A stretch of 64,000 bases of DNA from Alteromonas abrolhosensis (GCF_001953635.1 NZ_MEJH01000004.1:124001-188000); one strand, 5' to 3'; counted from the first letter of the stretch, positions 38,548-48,061 are shown. Numbers and translations are program-made. The notes: generated by a model from the letters alone, not told the origin.

Positions 38548-39222
38548 ATGAGTGAAACACGTACTTTGTATTATGTTCATGATCCAATGTGCAGTTGGTG
38601 TTGGGCATTCGTTCCTACTTGGGAGCAAATACAGCGTGAGTTACCCAACGACATTGAGGTTGTCTACTTGCTTGGCGGGCTCGCACCGGATAGTGATTTA
38701 CCTATGCCGGAACAAATGAAACTTACTATTGCAGGCTATTGGCAAACTATTCAAGATCGTGTGCCTGGAACACAATTCAACTATGATTTTTGGACGCAAT
38801 GTCAGCCTCGTCGTTCAACCTATCCTTCTTGTCGCGCGGTTCTTGCAGCAAAAGCGCAGGCTAAAGATAGTGATGAAGCAAAAGTATTAGAGCAAGCAAT
38901 AATCAAGGCAATTCAAGAAGGGTATTACTTGAACGCAAGAAACCCTTCGGATTTTGATACCTTGATAGCATTTGCTAGAGAAATAGGGCTTGATGCTAAG
39001 CGTTTTGAGTTAGAGCTTAATAGTGAAAGTACGATTGAGAAATTAAAAGAAGAAATTCAGTTATCACGCAGCATCGGTGCACAAGGCTTTCCCAGTTTAA
39101 TACTCAACTCGAACAAACTTGCCGAGGCAGACGGTGTTAAAGCAAAAAACGTAAAAAGCGCCCAATGGCAAAACGTTCCCTACGATTATAATGACGCAAG
39201 TGTAACCCTGCGGAGTCTTTGA
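38548..39222 (+). CDS. DsbA/FrnE-family thioredoxin-like protein
   Basis: A 224-residue DsbA-fold protein without signal peptide, hence cytoplasmic. The active-site motif is CSWC in DPMCSWCWAFVPTW near residues 14-17, and the cis-proline loop is QGFPSLIL. A helical insert between them matches the DsbA/FrnE (2-hydroxychromene-2-carboxylate isomerase-like) family. The redox or isomerase substrate is unknown; a role in disulfide handling or glutathione chemistry is possible. It is divergent from the ABC exporter and precedes the ribosomal operon. Confidence 0.82.
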   Translation: MSETRTLYYVHDPMCSWCWAFVPTWEQIQRELPNDIEVVYLLGGLAPDSDLPMPEQMKLTIAGYWQTIQDRVPGTQFNYDFWTQCQPRRSTYPSCRAVLAAKAQAKDSDEAKVLEQAIIKAIQEGYYLNARNPSDFDTLIAFAREIGLDAKRFELELNSESTIEKLKEEIQLSRSIGAQGFPSLILNSNKLAEADGVKAKNVKSAQWQNVPYDYNDASVTLRSL

Positions 39223-39378
39223 AATTTCCTGAGATTACCTTTCTCAATACGAATACAACAAATATCCTGCTGTTAATTGTTTATTTGTTGAGCCTGGCTT
39301 GTTGTGGTGCTGCTATCGGCAATGATTAAGGCAATGCCACCGAGCACGCGCTAATTATAAGTTAAGCAAGACTTTTAC

Positions 39379-39406
39379 TTGCATTGAGTGGCGATATCCG
39401 TATAAT
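39379..39406 (+). promoter_or_regulatory. Promoter of the rpsP operon
   Basis: TTGCAT (39379-39384), a 16-base spacer and a perfect TATAAT (39401-39406), about 85 bp before rpsP. A small hairpin CGTCTAA / TTAGACG (39426-39442) lies in the leader. Confidence 0.7.
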
Positions 39407-39493
39407 TCGGCGGCCTTCTAATTGGCGTCTAATTTTTAGACGTGAGTTGAAGGCTTAAGTTAACGGTAACGCTACAACGAGTTTGAGGCATTT

Positions 39494-39745
39494 ATGGTTA
39501 CTATTCGTTTACAGCGTGGTGGCGCGAAAAAGCGTCCATTTTATCAACTAGTGGTGGCTGATAGCCGTCGTGCAAGAAACGGTCGTTTCATTGAAAACAT
39601 CGGTTTCTTCAACCCAACTGCACAAGGTCAAGCGGAACGTCTTCGCGTAGATCTAGAGCGTGTTGAATACTGGGTTGGCGTAGGCGCGAGCTTATCAGAT
39701 CGCGTTTCTAGCTTGGTAAAAGAAGCGAAAAAATCTGCAGCGTAA
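39494..39745 (+). CDS. rpsP: 30S ribosomal protein S16
   Basis: An 83-residue protein matching bS16 from its first residues ([25 protein letters not shown]), with the usual length. It is a component of the 30S body. GAGG precedes the ATG. First gene of the rpsP-rimM-trmD-rplS operon, whose order is that of most Gammaproteobacteria. Confidence 0.98.
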   Translation: MVTIRLQRGGAKKRPFYQLVVADSRRARNGRFIENIGFFNPTAQGQAERLRVDLERVEYWVGVGASLSDRVSSLVKEAKKSAA

Positions 39746-39768
39746 GCTGCTATTAACTGGTGGTATAG

Positions 39769-40290
39769 ATGAGTCTAGCGTCTGACAAAGTGATTGTTGG
39801 CAAAATTGGCGCACCGTACGGTGTTAAAGGTTGGGTCAAAATCAACAGCTATACAGAAACGCCAGAAGGTATTTTTGAGTACGCGCCATGGTTTCTTGGC
39901 GATGAAAAAGAATACCAAATTGACCAGTGGCGACCGCACGGTAAAAATCTCGTTGCAAAAATTGTGGGCGTTGATAGTCGAGATGATGCCGAGCGTATCA
40001 AAAACTTGGATATCAACATAAACGCTTCACAGCTGCCTGATTTAGGCGACGAAGGGGTTTATTGGCGTGAGCTCACCGGCATGAAAGTGGTAACAACGCA
40101 AGGTTACGACTTGGGTCTGGTGAAAGAAGTGTTTAATACAGGTGCTAACGACGTGATTCACGTTAAAGCGAATGTAGGCGATGCTTTTGGTCAAAAAGAA
40201 AGACTATTGCCTTTTGTGTTCGACGAAGTCGTACAAGAGGTGGATAAGGAAGCGAAGGTCATTAAAGTTGACTGGGACCCGGGGTTTTAA
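39769..40290 (+). CDS. rimM: Ribosome maturation factor RimM
   Basis: A 173-residue 16S rRNA processing factor that assists maturation of the 30S head around S19. The N-terminal RimM domain has VGKIGAPYGVKGWVKI and the C-terminal PRC-barrel has DLGLVKEVFNTGANDVIHV, both family hallmarks. It starts 23 bp after rpsP and ends directly before the trmD start. Confidence 0.97.
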   Translation: MSLASDKVIVGKIGAPYGVKGWVKINSYTETPEGIFEYAPWFLGDEKEYQIDQWRPHGKNLVAKIVGVDSRDDAERIKNLDININASQLPDLGDEGVYWRELTGMKVVTTQGYDLGLVKEVFNTGANDVIHVKANVGDAFGQKERLLPFVFDEVVQEVDKEAKVIKVDWDPGF

Positions 40291-41052
40291 GTGACACCGG
40301 AAAAGTGGTTCGGCGTTGTTAGCCTGTTTCCAGATATGTTTGCCCCTTTTACCCAACAGGGTGTGATAGGTCGAGCAGTTAAGTCTGGAACGTTATCGGT
40401 TGACACCTTCAACCCCCGTGACTTTACACATGATCGCCATCGTACAGTAGACGATCGCCCCTATGGAGGCGGACCCGGTATGCTGATGATGGTAAAACCG
40501 CTAACCGACGCAATACAAGCTGCCAAGAAAGTTGGTGGCGAAAAAAGTAAGGTGATCTACTTATCACCACAAGGGAAGCCCCTTGACCAAGCAGGCGTAC
40601 AGCGCCTTGCTAATATTGACCGCACAATTTTAATTTGCGGCCGATATGAAGGCATCGACGAGCGAGTAATCGAAAGCCATGTAGATGAAGAAGTCTCTAT
40701 TGGTGATTACGTGCTAAGCGGCGGTGAACTGCCAGCAATGGTCCTTATGGACGCGGTTGCTCGATTAGTTCCTGGCGTGTTGGGGCATAAAGCCTCAGCA
40801 GTTGAAGATTCTTTCACTGACGGTCTTTTGGATTGTCCGCACTATACGCGGCCCGAAATACTCGATGGTCAAAAGGTACCTGATGTGTTGTTAAGTGGGG
40901 ACCATGAAAAAATTAGGCAGTGGCGATTGATGCAATCATTAGGTAGAACCTGGCAGCGTCGCCCTGAATTGTTAAATCACCTAGCTCTGACTGAGGAGCA
41001 GCAGCGTTTGCTTGAATTATTCCAAGCGCAACTGCAGCAAGATGACAGTTAA
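40291..41052 (+). CDS. trmD: tRNA (guanine-37-N1) methyltransferase TrmD
   Basis: A 253-residue SPOUT-class enzyme that methylates G37 of tRNAs using SAM, preventing frameshifting. The knotted SAM site includes [12 protein letters not shown] and [12 protein letters not shown]; the catalytic Asp is in the stretch after AVEDSF. The start is GTG, immediately after the rimM TAA. Length is normal. Confidence 0.97.
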   Translation: MTPEKWFGVVSLFPDMFAPFTQQGVIGRAVKSGTLSVDTFNPRDFTHDRHRTVDDRPYGGGPGMLMMVKPLTDAIQAAKKVGGEKSKVIYLSPQGKPLDQAGVQRLANIDRTILICGRYEGIDERVIESHVDEEVSIGDYVLSGGELPAMVLMDAVARLVPGVLGHKASAVEDSFTDGLLDCPHYTRPEILDGQKVPDVLLSGDHEKIRQWRLMQSLGRTWQRRPELLNHLALTEEQQRLLELFQAQLQQDDS

Positions 41053-41070
41053 CTAGGACGAGAGGATATG

Positions 41071-41430
41071 ATGAGCAAAGTCAGTCAAGATATCATCAAA
41101 AAAATCGAAGAAGCACAGCTAAAGACTGATGTTCCTGCGTTTGGTCCAGGTGACACAGTAGTTGTTAAAGTTCGCGTTACCGAAGGTGACAAAGAGCGTC
41201 TTCAGGCTTATGAAGGTGTTGTTATCGCTAAACGTAACCGTGGTCTGCACTCGTCTTTTACCGTGCGTAAAATTTCTAGCGGCGAAGGCGTTGAGCGTGT
41301 GTTCCAAACACACAGCCCGGCAGTTTCTTCAATTGAAGTTAAACGTCGCGGTGCGGTTCGTCGTGCTAAGCTTTACTATCTACGTGAGCGTTCAGGTAAA
41401 TCTGCACGTATCAAAGAGAAGCTTAACTAA
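41071..41430 (+). CDS. rplS: 50S ribosomal protein L19
   Basis: A 119-residue bL19 with the typical [26 protein letters not shown] region and basic C-terminus. Two adjacent ATG codons (41068 and 41071) are possible; 41071 is preferred because AGAGG sits five bases upstream of it. Last gene of the operon; a strong terminator follows at 41463. Confidence 0.96.
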   Translation: MSKVSQDIIKKIEEAQLKTDVPAFGPGDTVVVKVRVTEGDKERLQAYEGVVIAKRNRGLHSSFTVRKISSGEGVERVFQTHSPAVSSIEVKRRGAVRRAKLYYLRERSGKSARIKEKLN

Positions 41431-41462
41431 GATTACTAATCCTTGCGTTATTGTTAACTTCG

Positions 41463-41490
41463 AAAAAGCCCGCTTCAAGCGGGCTTTTTT
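41463..41490 (+). terminator. Terminator of the rpsP-rplS operon
   Basis: A GC-rich stem (GCCCGC / GCGGGC within AAGCCCGCTTCAAGCGGGCTT) with six T after it; A-rich on the other side, so it may also end the convergent gene at 41501. Confidence 0.92.
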
Positions 41491-41500
41491 GTGTTTGAGA

Positions 41501-42385
41501 CTAATAAAGCTCAATTATGTACTTTGTCATATCGTACATTGGTGTAGGCGTAGTCAACGGTATGTAGTCCCCTAAGTCGGGAAGCTTGGCTACTCGCTTG
41601 ATAAGCTTCTCAGCTGTGCGACAATGCGCTAACAACTCTTCTGATATGGTAACGGTTTGTCTAGTAATACCACTTTGGGGATGCGTAAACGACCAACTAA
41701 TTTCTTCACCCTCTTCAAAAAGTTCACTTTTTAAAATCATTGGTATCGTTGGAAAAGCTGGGTACAGCCTCTGTGTAAGACCTTGCATTCCCGTAGAGTC
41801 ATCAAAAATAATGTATTTAAGACCGTAGCGTTGAGATTGAATAATTCTTCTGGCTGAATCAATGTGATCATCAAAGTAGGCTAAAGAATTACTAGGAAGG
41901 TTATTGAAGCTCAACTCGGAAAAATCTTTGTCATCGATCAATGTAAACTTTTCGCCCTTTGCGAGTGGAAGTTTTAGTTTTGACAAGTCCGGGTCTATCG
42001 CTACTACTTTTTTAAGAGATTCATTATCTATAAAAGCATGTAATGAGCTACCTATAAATACACCTGACTCTACATAAAAATCAGGGTTTAGCACTTTACT
42101 TAAGCACCAAAAATTTAAATGGTCCTTTTCTCGAACTCCCCCCTTTTTAAATAGCCCAAGTTGTATTGCTTCAGAGTGGTAGTGATTATAGGCTTCACAT
42201 AACTCATGTACATTCAGTGCTCTTTTGTCCACAGAAAAAAAACTGGAATAAAAGCAAATAGCCTCTTTTACTGCTTCAGCACGCAATCGTTGAAGCAATG
42301 TTTCACTTAGTTGTGTTTCGCTAAATCGACCATCGCTTGCCCTTGAGATCCAAGGATTTTTTTCCATCAGAAATTGTTCTTTCAT
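41501..42385 (-). CDS. Unknown protein with methyltransferase-like Rossmann motif
   Basis: A 294-residue soluble protein. The centre has a motif resembling SAM-binding motif I (YVESGVFIGSSLHAF), followed 15 residues later by VVAIDPDL, as the acidic strand of class I methyltransferases, and by LAYFDDH and YIIFDDS further on. The rest shows no family I can name. The start ATG has AAAGAG upstream; a second ATG six codons later is an alternative. It is notably AT-richer than the ribosomal genes beside it and is convergent with rplS. Enzyme class is tentative; a carbohydrate or antibiotic-type methyltransferase is one option. Confidence 0.6.
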   Translation of the reverse strand: MKEQFLMEKNPWISRASDGRFSETQLSETLLQRLRAEAVKEAICFYSSFFSVDKRALNVHELCEAYNHYHSEAIQLGLFKKGGVREKDHLNFWCLSKVLNPDFYVESGVFIGSSLHAFIDNESLKKVVAIDPDLSKLKLPLAKGEKFTLIDDKDFSELSFNNLPSNSLAYFDDHIDSARRIIQSQRYGLKYIIFDDSTGMQGLTQRLYPAFPTIPMILKSELFEEGEEISWSFTHPQSGITRQTVTISEELLAHCRTAEKLIKRVAKLPDLGDYIPLTTPTPMYDMTKYIIELY

Positions 42386-42540
42386 TATTTTTCTCTTTGT
42401 AATTTATAATCAGTCTATCGGCAACTCAGCATTTTCGTTTAACAATTAGTTTGAATTGAGGCTATCTGAAGTTGATCGACTTTTTGAACTTCTCTGTTAC
42501 TACTACTACATTAAGATTAAATTTTCGCATTGAGTAGACT

Positions 42541-43179
42541 ATGAGTTCTGACTACTTTCTATTTTTAAATATCGTTGGCGTCGCATTTTTTGCTGTATCG
42601 GGCGCATTGCTGGGGCATGACAAAAGTATCAATGGGTTTGGCATTGTTGTTGTCGGCGTAATGACAGCCCTTGGCGGAGGTACTTTAAGAGACCTCCTAT
42701 TAGGAAAACCAATTTTCTGGGTCGAAACCTCAGAGTATCTGCTAGCAACTTATTCAGCTATATTCGCGACAGTCTTATTCATTCGCTATATGCCTTCACC
42801 TTCCAATTTTTACTTTATACTTATCGACACCATAGGGCTTGCTATTTTTAATGTCGTAGGCATCGAGAAAGCACTCATTAGTGGAACCGGAATGATTGTC
42901 GCCTTAACGATGGGCATGACAACCGGTATCTTCGGGGGCTTGATGCGCGATGTGGTTTGCAGAGAAGTACCTTACGTTATGCGTGGAGATGTTTATGCAA
43001 GTGCATGTTTTGCAGGTGGTCTCACCTACGCCGCCTTGTTTGCCCTAGACATCCCTTACATTTGGTGCATTTTAGGCTCTATCTCTGTAACAGTTTTACT
43101 GAGAATTGCATCGTTGCATTGGGGGGTTAAAGTCGATCTTTTTAGGAAGAGAACACCAAGACCTAAAAAAACAGTATAG
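42541..43179 (+). CDS. TRIC-type channel family protein (UPF0126, YicG-like)
   Basis: A 212-residue membrane protein with seven hydrophobic segments and an internal repeat: the glycine-rich motifs ALGGGTLRDLLLG and GIFGGLMRDVVC are equivalent halves. This is the signature of UPF0126/bacterial TRIC proteins, which form trimeric potassium-permeable channels. The C-terminus is basic and cytoplasmic. The gene is alone, divergent from the methyltransferase-like gene. Confidence 0.88.
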   Translation: MSSDYFLFLNIVGVAFFAVSGALLGHDKSINGFGIVVVGVMTALGGGTLRDLLLGKPIFWVETSEYLLATYSAIFATVLFIRYMPSPSNFYFILIDTIGLAIFNVVGIEKALISGTGMIVALTMGMTTGIFGGLMRDVVCREVPYVMRGDVYASACFAGGLTYAALFALDIPYIWCILGSISVTVLLRIASLHWGVKVDLFRKRTPRPKKTV

Positions 43180-43268
43180 AGCCCAACATTGATATGCCCG
43201 TGAAGAGTCTTATTAGCAAATATCGGTGAAGCGTCTTAAGTGACGCTTCACCAAAGCGCCTATTATTC

Positions 43269-43985
43269 TTATGCCATTAGGGCAAGCGCTTCAATTAAAG
43301 GCTTATTCTCGCTATCGATAATGTGGATAATATGTTTGTGCAGACGCTTTTTGTGTTCGCCAAAAATACCTCGCTTTTTATCAAAGGTCTTAGCGTAATT
43401 CAGCGCACCTTCTAGCAGTGTTTCTTGTGTGTCGTACGCCTTTTCTACGACATGGTCTTGCTCTAACTCTTTGCCGGAAACACGTCTCCCGGATAGCTTC
43501 ATTTCGTTGAACCTATAATATGGCATCGCTTTTTTAACGAATTCAATCATGCCGGGTAGGAAAGGAATGGAGAGATCCACTTCAGGGAAGCAGAAGAACC
43601 CTTTGTCAGCGCGCATGAATCTGAAGTCGCAAGCACACGCTAAAATTGCACCATTGCCGAAGGCGTGACCATTGATAGCAGCAATAACAGGAAGAGGGAA
43701 GAGAAGAAGTGTTTTAAATACCTCGTCCATATCGTGCATGAATTGCTTTATTTCTTCAGTACGGCCGGTTTTCATTGCCGGCATCAACCAATCTGTATCT
43801 ATGCCTAAACTAAAGCATTTCTCGTCGTTCGATGTGATCACTAGCGCTTTGCAGTTTTCATTACTTTTGATGGTATTTAAAGCCGATAGCATTTCTTTAG
43901 CGAAAAGAGGGTTATGGCGGTTTTCACCATTTTGCATGGTTAAAAGGGCGACATCGCCAGTGTAGGTAATTGCTAGATTTTGCAT
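43269..43985 (-). CDS. Enoyl-CoA hydratase/isomerase family protein, probably isomerase-type
   Basis: A 238-residue crotonase-fold protein. The oxyanion-hole region is INGHAFGNGAILACACDFRFM. The position of the first catalytic Glu of hydratases (Glu129 in FadJ) is Ile here, while the second is kept (CFPEVDLSIPFLPG). That pattern is typical of delta3-delta2-enoyl-CoA isomerases, which use one Glu. It may help with unsaturated fatty acids together with FadIJ, but it is not linked to them. Another acyl-CoA reaction remains possible. Confidence 0.78.
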   Translation of the reverse strand: MQNLAITYTGDVALLTMQNGENRHNPLFAKEMLSALNTIKSNENCKALVITSNDEKCFSLGIDTDWLMPAMKTGRTEEIKQFMHDMDEVFKTLLLFPLPVIAAINGHAFGNGAILACACDFRFMRADKGFFCFPEVDLSIPFLPGMIEFVKKAMPYYRFNEMKLSGRRVSGKELEQDHVVEKAYDTQETLLEGALNYAKTFDKKRGIFGEHKKRLHKHIIHIIDSENKPLIEALALMA

Positions 43986-44412
43986 TATTTTCTCGTTTTT
44001 ATTCCATTACCGCAATGATACAAAATCCTGTCACCGAAAGAGAAATTTAGCTTATTTATGTTGGCCAATTATTTTTTTATTTTTGCTAAGCAAAAAAAGC
44101 ACGCGAGCGAGTTACGTAGACGAAGGCTTCTGCGCTAGAGGTTTCTACGTATAAGCCTCACTGCCGATTAAAAATTGTGCTATTAATGCGTGCTATTGAC
44201 ATTCAGTCATGCTCATATCCTTCGAATCTAGCCTAGATTAAAGTATTATTCGTTATTACTTGCGCTATTACGCTTTAGTTGCTAAAAAGTCAACGACGTT
44301 AAAGAAATATAGAAAAGCTGGTTGTACAATAAGGTTTACATGCAGATTGCACACTCTTTTGGCGTTTTATTTTCCGTTTTTTATTTGTAGTTAAGAGAGT
44401 AAGAGAGCTCCC
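43986..44412. other. Divergent intergenic region upstream of aroF
   Basis: 427 bp without a gene. It contains an inverted repeat TACGTAGA / TCTACGTA (44113-44120, 44144-44151) and the TyrR box at 44323-44340. The rest is AT-rich and must hold the promoters of the isomerase-like gene and aroF. Confidence 0.55.
44323..44340 (+). promoter_or_regulatory. TyrR box upstream of aroF-tyrA
   Basis: TGTACA, six bases, TTTACA: this matches the TyrR consensus TGTAAA-N6-TTTACA with a single mismatch. It lies 73 bp before the aroF start, suited to tyrosine-dependent repression of aroF-tyrA as in E. coli. The site is seen; TyrR itself is not in the window. Confidence 0.75.
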
Positions 44413-45501
44413 ATGATCAAGGACACCGTAAATAATGTTCACGTAAGTACAGAAGATGTACTTATAACTCCAGAAGCGCTTAGTGCTGAATTGCCTGTGT
44501 CAGACAAAGCGTTAGCGGCTATCTCAGAGTCTAGAAAAATTGTTTCAGACATCATTCATCGCCGCGATCATAGATTACTTGTTGTGTGTGGACCGTGCTC
44601 TATACACGATGTTGAAGCAGCGAAAGAATATGCGCTTAAGCTCAAAGAGCTTCATGAATCATGCAAAGACACGCTATTTATTGTTATGCGCGTGTACTTC
44701 GAAAAGCCGCGCACTACAACTGGGTGGAAAGGTTTAATCAACGACCCGCATATTGACGGTACATTTGATATCGAAACCGGTCTTCGTAAAGCAAGAGAGC
44801 TGTTAATTTGGCTTGCTGAATTAGAGCTGCCTGTTGCCACTGAAGCACTAGATCCAATTAGTCCGCAATACCTTGCAGAGCTATTTAGCTGGGCTGCGAT
44901 AGGTGCGCGCACCTCTGAATCGCAAACACACCGTGAAATGGCCAGTGGTTTGTCTATGCCAGTGGGTTTCAAAAATGGTACTGACGGAAGCTTGGATATT
45001 GCTATCAATGCGCTTAAATCTGCCGCATCGGGTCACCGTTTTATGGGAATTAACAAGCAAGGCCAGGTTAGTATTATCGGAACGAGCGGTAATCCAGATG
45101 GTCATATTATTCTTCGCGGCGGAAAGCAGCCAAACTACGACTCGGTATGCGTGTCAGAATGTGAAATTGAGCTACAGGATGCAGGTTTGACGGCGGGCTT
45201 GGTAGTGGATTGCAGCCATGCAAACTCATCGAAAGATTATCGCCGCCAGCCATTGGTTGCTCAGAACGTGGTTAATCAAATCCTAGAAGGCAATCAGTCT
45301 ATCATTGGCGTTATGTTGGAAAGTCACTTGAAACCCGGTAATCAAAAAGCTGAAGGTAAAAAGCCAGAAGAACTTGAGTATGGCGTTTCAATTACTGACG
45401 GATGTATTGATTGGGAAACCACAGAGAACTTAATATCTCAAACCAGAGATAAGTTGATAACTGTGTTACCCTTACGCCAAAATAAGCGCACGGTGGCATA
45501 A
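44413..45501 (+). CDS. aroF: 3-deoxy-7-phosphoheptulonate synthase (DAHP synthase, class I)
   Basis: A 362-residue enzyme that condenses phosphoenolpyruvate and erythrose 4-phosphate, the first step of aromatic amino acid synthesis. Metal ligands are recognisable: Cys in VVCGPCSIHD, His in VDCSHANSSKD, Glu in GVMLESHLKPGNQ and Asp in SITDGCIDW. Class I AroFGH isozymes are feedback-inhibited; the AroF (tyrosine-sensitive) label rests on the downstream tyrA and the TyrR box, not on allosteric residues. Confidence 0.92.
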   Translation: MIKDTVNNVHVSTEDVLITPEALSAELPVSDKALAAISESRKIVSDIIHRRDHRLLVVCGPCSIHDVEAAKEYALKLKELHESCKDTLFIVMRVYFEKPRTTTGWKGLINDPHIDGTFDIETGLRKARELLIWLAELELPVATEALDPISPQYLAELFSWAAIGARTSESQTHREMASGLSMPVGFKNGTDGSLDIAINALKSAASGHRFMGINKQGQVSIIGTSGNPDGHIILRGGKQPNYDSVCVSECEIELQDAGLTAGLVVDCSHANSSKDYRRQPLVAQNVVNQILEGNQSIIGVMLESHLKPGNQKAEGKKPEELEYGVSITDGCIDWETTENLISQTRDKLITVLPLRQNKRTVA

Positions 45502-45577
45502 GTACAAGTAACGCCCATAGAGGCAATTTAGTTATTGCCTCTAAGCACCGTGCCATTTGATTCAAGGATAAGACAGA

Positions 45578-46732
45578 ATGGCCGATTTATCGCAGCACTT
45601 AAAAAAGTTAGATACGCTGCGTGAAGGTATCGACGAGCTGGATACCCAGCTTGTGGAATTACTCGCAAAACGCAATCAAATTACAACCCAGGTCGGCCAA
45701 ATTAAGGCTGAAGCTGGCATGCCCGTTTACGTACCAGAGCGCGAAAAAGCGTTGATCGCCTCCCGCCGTGCTCAGGCAGAAGCGCTAGGGGTGTCTCCCG
45801 AACTCACCGAAGACTTATTACGTCGAGTAATGCGAGAGTCTTATCATACGCAAAACAACAAATATCGCTGTGTGAAACCTGATGTCGACAACGTTGTTGT
45901 AATTGGTGGAGCAGGGGCGCTTGGCCGTGTGTTCGTGAGCTTGTTCGAACGCAGTAATTACAATGTTTCGGTTGTGGAAAAAGATGACTGGGACAATGGA
46001 AGAGCAGTATCTCTATTAAGTAGTGCTTCATTGGTTGTAGTTGCAGTTCCAATTAACTTAACAGAAGCTGTAATAAGCAAGCTCACTATGCTGCCAAAAG
46101 ATTGTGTGCTTGCAGATATAACCAGTATTAAAGCTAAGCCGCTTGAAGCGATGCTTGCCGCGCACGCTGGCCCCGTTGTTGGATTACACCCCATGTTCGG
46201 TCCTGATGCGCCCGGAATGATTAAACAGGTAGTGGTAGTGTGTGATGGGCGTGGCAGTGAGAAGTACAGCTGGCTGATTGAGCAAATGCGAATTTGGGGA
46301 GCTACAATTCATGACTCAAGCGCACAAGAACATGACCAAGCCATGGCTTACATTCAGGTAATGCGTCACTTCAACACGTTTGTGTACGGGCAGCACCTAA
46401 AAGGTGAAGATCCCAATCTTGAATCACTCACCATGTTTAGCTCACCTATATATCGCTTAGAACTCGCGATGGTAGGTCGACTGTTCGCTCAGTCACCACA
46501 ACTATACGCAGATATTATCTTCAATAATCCCGACAATTTCGCGCTTCTACGCCGCTTTTATGAACGTTTTGGGATTGCATTGTCATTACTTGAAAATGGC
46601 GATAAAAAAGGGTTTGTCGAACAGTTCATGAAGGTTGGCGCATGGTTTGGAGACTATGCCAAAAAATGCTTGGTAGACAGCAAACAGATGTTGTTAAAAG
46701 CGGACGATGGTCAGCTTTTAAGAGATAAGTAG
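45578..46732 (+). CDS. tyrA: Bifunctional chorismate mutase/prephenate dehydrogenase TyrA
   Basis: A 384-residue fusion making 4-hydroxyphenylpyruvate for tyrosine. The N-terminal AroQ mutase (about 1-90) has [23 protein letters not shown]; the NAD-binding dehydrogenase starts near 105 with [21 protein letters not shown] and continues with [10 protein letters not shown], typical of enteric-type TyrA. AAGGATAAG precedes the start. It is 76 bp after aroF, probably in one TyrR-controlled transcript. The pepsin-like gene starts only 45 bp later. Confidence 0.96.
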   Translation: MADLSQHLKKLDTLREGIDELDTQLVELLAKRNQITTQVGQIKAEAGMPVYVPEREKALIASRRAQAEALGVSPELTEDLLRRVMRESYHTQNNKYRCVKPDVDNVVVIGGAGALGRVFVSLFERSNYNVSVVEKDDWDNGRAVSLLSSASLVVVAVPINLTEAVISKLTMLPKDCVLADITSIKAKPLEAMLAAHAGPVVGLHPMFGPDAPGMIKQVVVVCDGRGSEKYSWLIEQMRIWGATIHDSSAQEHDQAMAYIQVMRHFNTFVYGQHLKGEDPNLESLTMFSSPIYRLELAMVGRLFAQSPQLYADIIFNNPDNFALLRRFYERFGIALSLLENGDKKGFVEQFMKVGAWFGDYAKKCLVDSKQMLLKADDGQLLRDK

Positions 46733-46777
46733 TTGTAACAGGCTGTTAAGAGCCAAAGCTAATTTAAGGTAGCCAAC

Positions 46778-48061
46778 GTGACTCGCTCTCTTCGATTGCC
46801 AATTACCAATACTTTCGCTGATGGCGGCTATAGTGTGAGAGCACATGTAGGCGCGGATCAGCAAGCAGTTCATCTGATTCTAGATACGGGAAGCGCTACG
46901 CTTGCTTTGGGCCACGCGCACTATCATGTAGAAAAAGATAATTATGTTGAGTTTACCTACTACTCTCAATCCATAAAATATGCAGAAGGCAGTTGGCACG
47001 GCCCTGTGGTCAAAACGACAGTGCGCCTTGGCATTTTTGGTCACAGTGTGACGCTACCTCAAACTTTCGTCGCGATTGCAAAAGAGCCAAATTCGCCCGA
47101 ACAACCTTGCTTTAAGAAAGCTGACGGAATTATGGGGTTGGCGTATCAACCACTAAATCACGCTTATCGCTACTGTGATGAAACCAAAGAAAAACTAAGT
47201 GAGTATGATCTTTATAGTGTTTTACTCTCGGATTCTGTAGAAACTGAACAAGCTGAACTAAACGTAGATAAGCCGATTGCCACAACGTTGCCCAGTTATT
47301 TTTCATATCTTGAGCAACAACATATAACAGCGAATAAGTTTGCGTTCTGGTTGCATCGTTCAAGTATTTATAACGTCGACAGTAACTGTCTTACCGCTGC
47401 GCTAGCTCATCGAACAAATTATGGGCTATTTGTGGTTGGTGAACCCCTATTTCACAAAGACTTATATTCGCCTCCTTTGTTGAATGCGAAAGTACTTCAC
47501 GACAAGTTTTATAACGTCACGTTGAAAGCTATAGAGTGCGAGGGTGTGGCCACTAATGCGCCGGTGTTGAAAGCTTCCGATCAAGCTCGCTGGTGTTCAA
47601 ATGCTATTGTCGATACAGGTGCTACTGTCATAGGCTTACCGGAGTCGCTGTATGATGATGTGATGGGGCAGATTCACGCGTGCGTTAGAAATGCCGATGT
47701 GTTGCTCGCGCCATTCACGGCTTTTTCGTTTCAAGAGCAAGGTATTCCATTAACGGAATTAGATCTTACAAAATGGCCAACGCTAACGTTTATACTTGAG
47801 GGGGAGCACGGGGAAGACATAGCGCTAAGGCTTCCTCCTGATGCATATTGGCAGATACACGCGCCGTCATACAACGAAGCGTCCTTTAAAATGTTTCCCT
47901 TAAAACACTGGCCAAATCAAACTATTCTGGGGCTTCCGCTGATTTCTCAATACTATACAATTTTTGACAGAGCACGAGGTGAATTTGGCGTGGTGTCCTT
48001 CGCACACAAAGTCACTGCTGGCCAAACAGTTGAAACACTAAAGCAAATTTTTAAAAAATAA
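46778..48061 (+). CDS. Pepsin-like aspartic peptidase (family A1, shewasin-like)
   Basis: A 427-residue bilobal aspartic protease with both catalytic motifs, DTGSA (Asp36) in ILDTGSATLALG and DTGAT (Asp279) in AIVDTGATVIGLP. The C-terminal ILGLPLISQYYTIFD matches the last conserved element of pepsins. There is no signal peptide and no obvious propeptide, so it should be cytoplasmic, as in the bacterial pepsin homologues described from Shewanella (shewasins). Start is GTG with AAGG seven bases upstream. It lies 45 bp after tyrA and 36 bp before a borosin-type methyltransferase gene, suggesting it may process that enzyme's peptide product. Substrate unknown. Confidence 0.88.
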   Translation: MTRSLRLPITNTFADGGYSVRAHVGADQQAVHLILDTGSATLALGHAHYHVEKDNYVEFTYYSQSIKYAEGSWHGPVVKTTVRLGIFGHSVTLPQTFVAIAKEPNSPEQPCFKKADGIMGLAYQPLNHAYRYCDETKEKLSEYDLYSVLLSDSVETEQAELNVDKPIATTLPSYFSYLEQQHITANKFAFWLHRSSIYNVDSNCLTAALAHRTNYGLFVVGEPLFHKDLYSPPLLNAKVLHDKFYNVTLKAIECEGVATNAPVLKASDQARWCSNAIVDTGATVIGLPESLYDDVMGQIHACVRNADVLLAPFTAFSFQEQGIPLTELDLTKWPTLTFILEGEHGEDIALRLPPDAYWQIHAPSYNEASFKMFPLKHWPNQTILGLPLISQYYTIFDRARGEFGVVSFAHKVTAGQTVETLKQIFKK

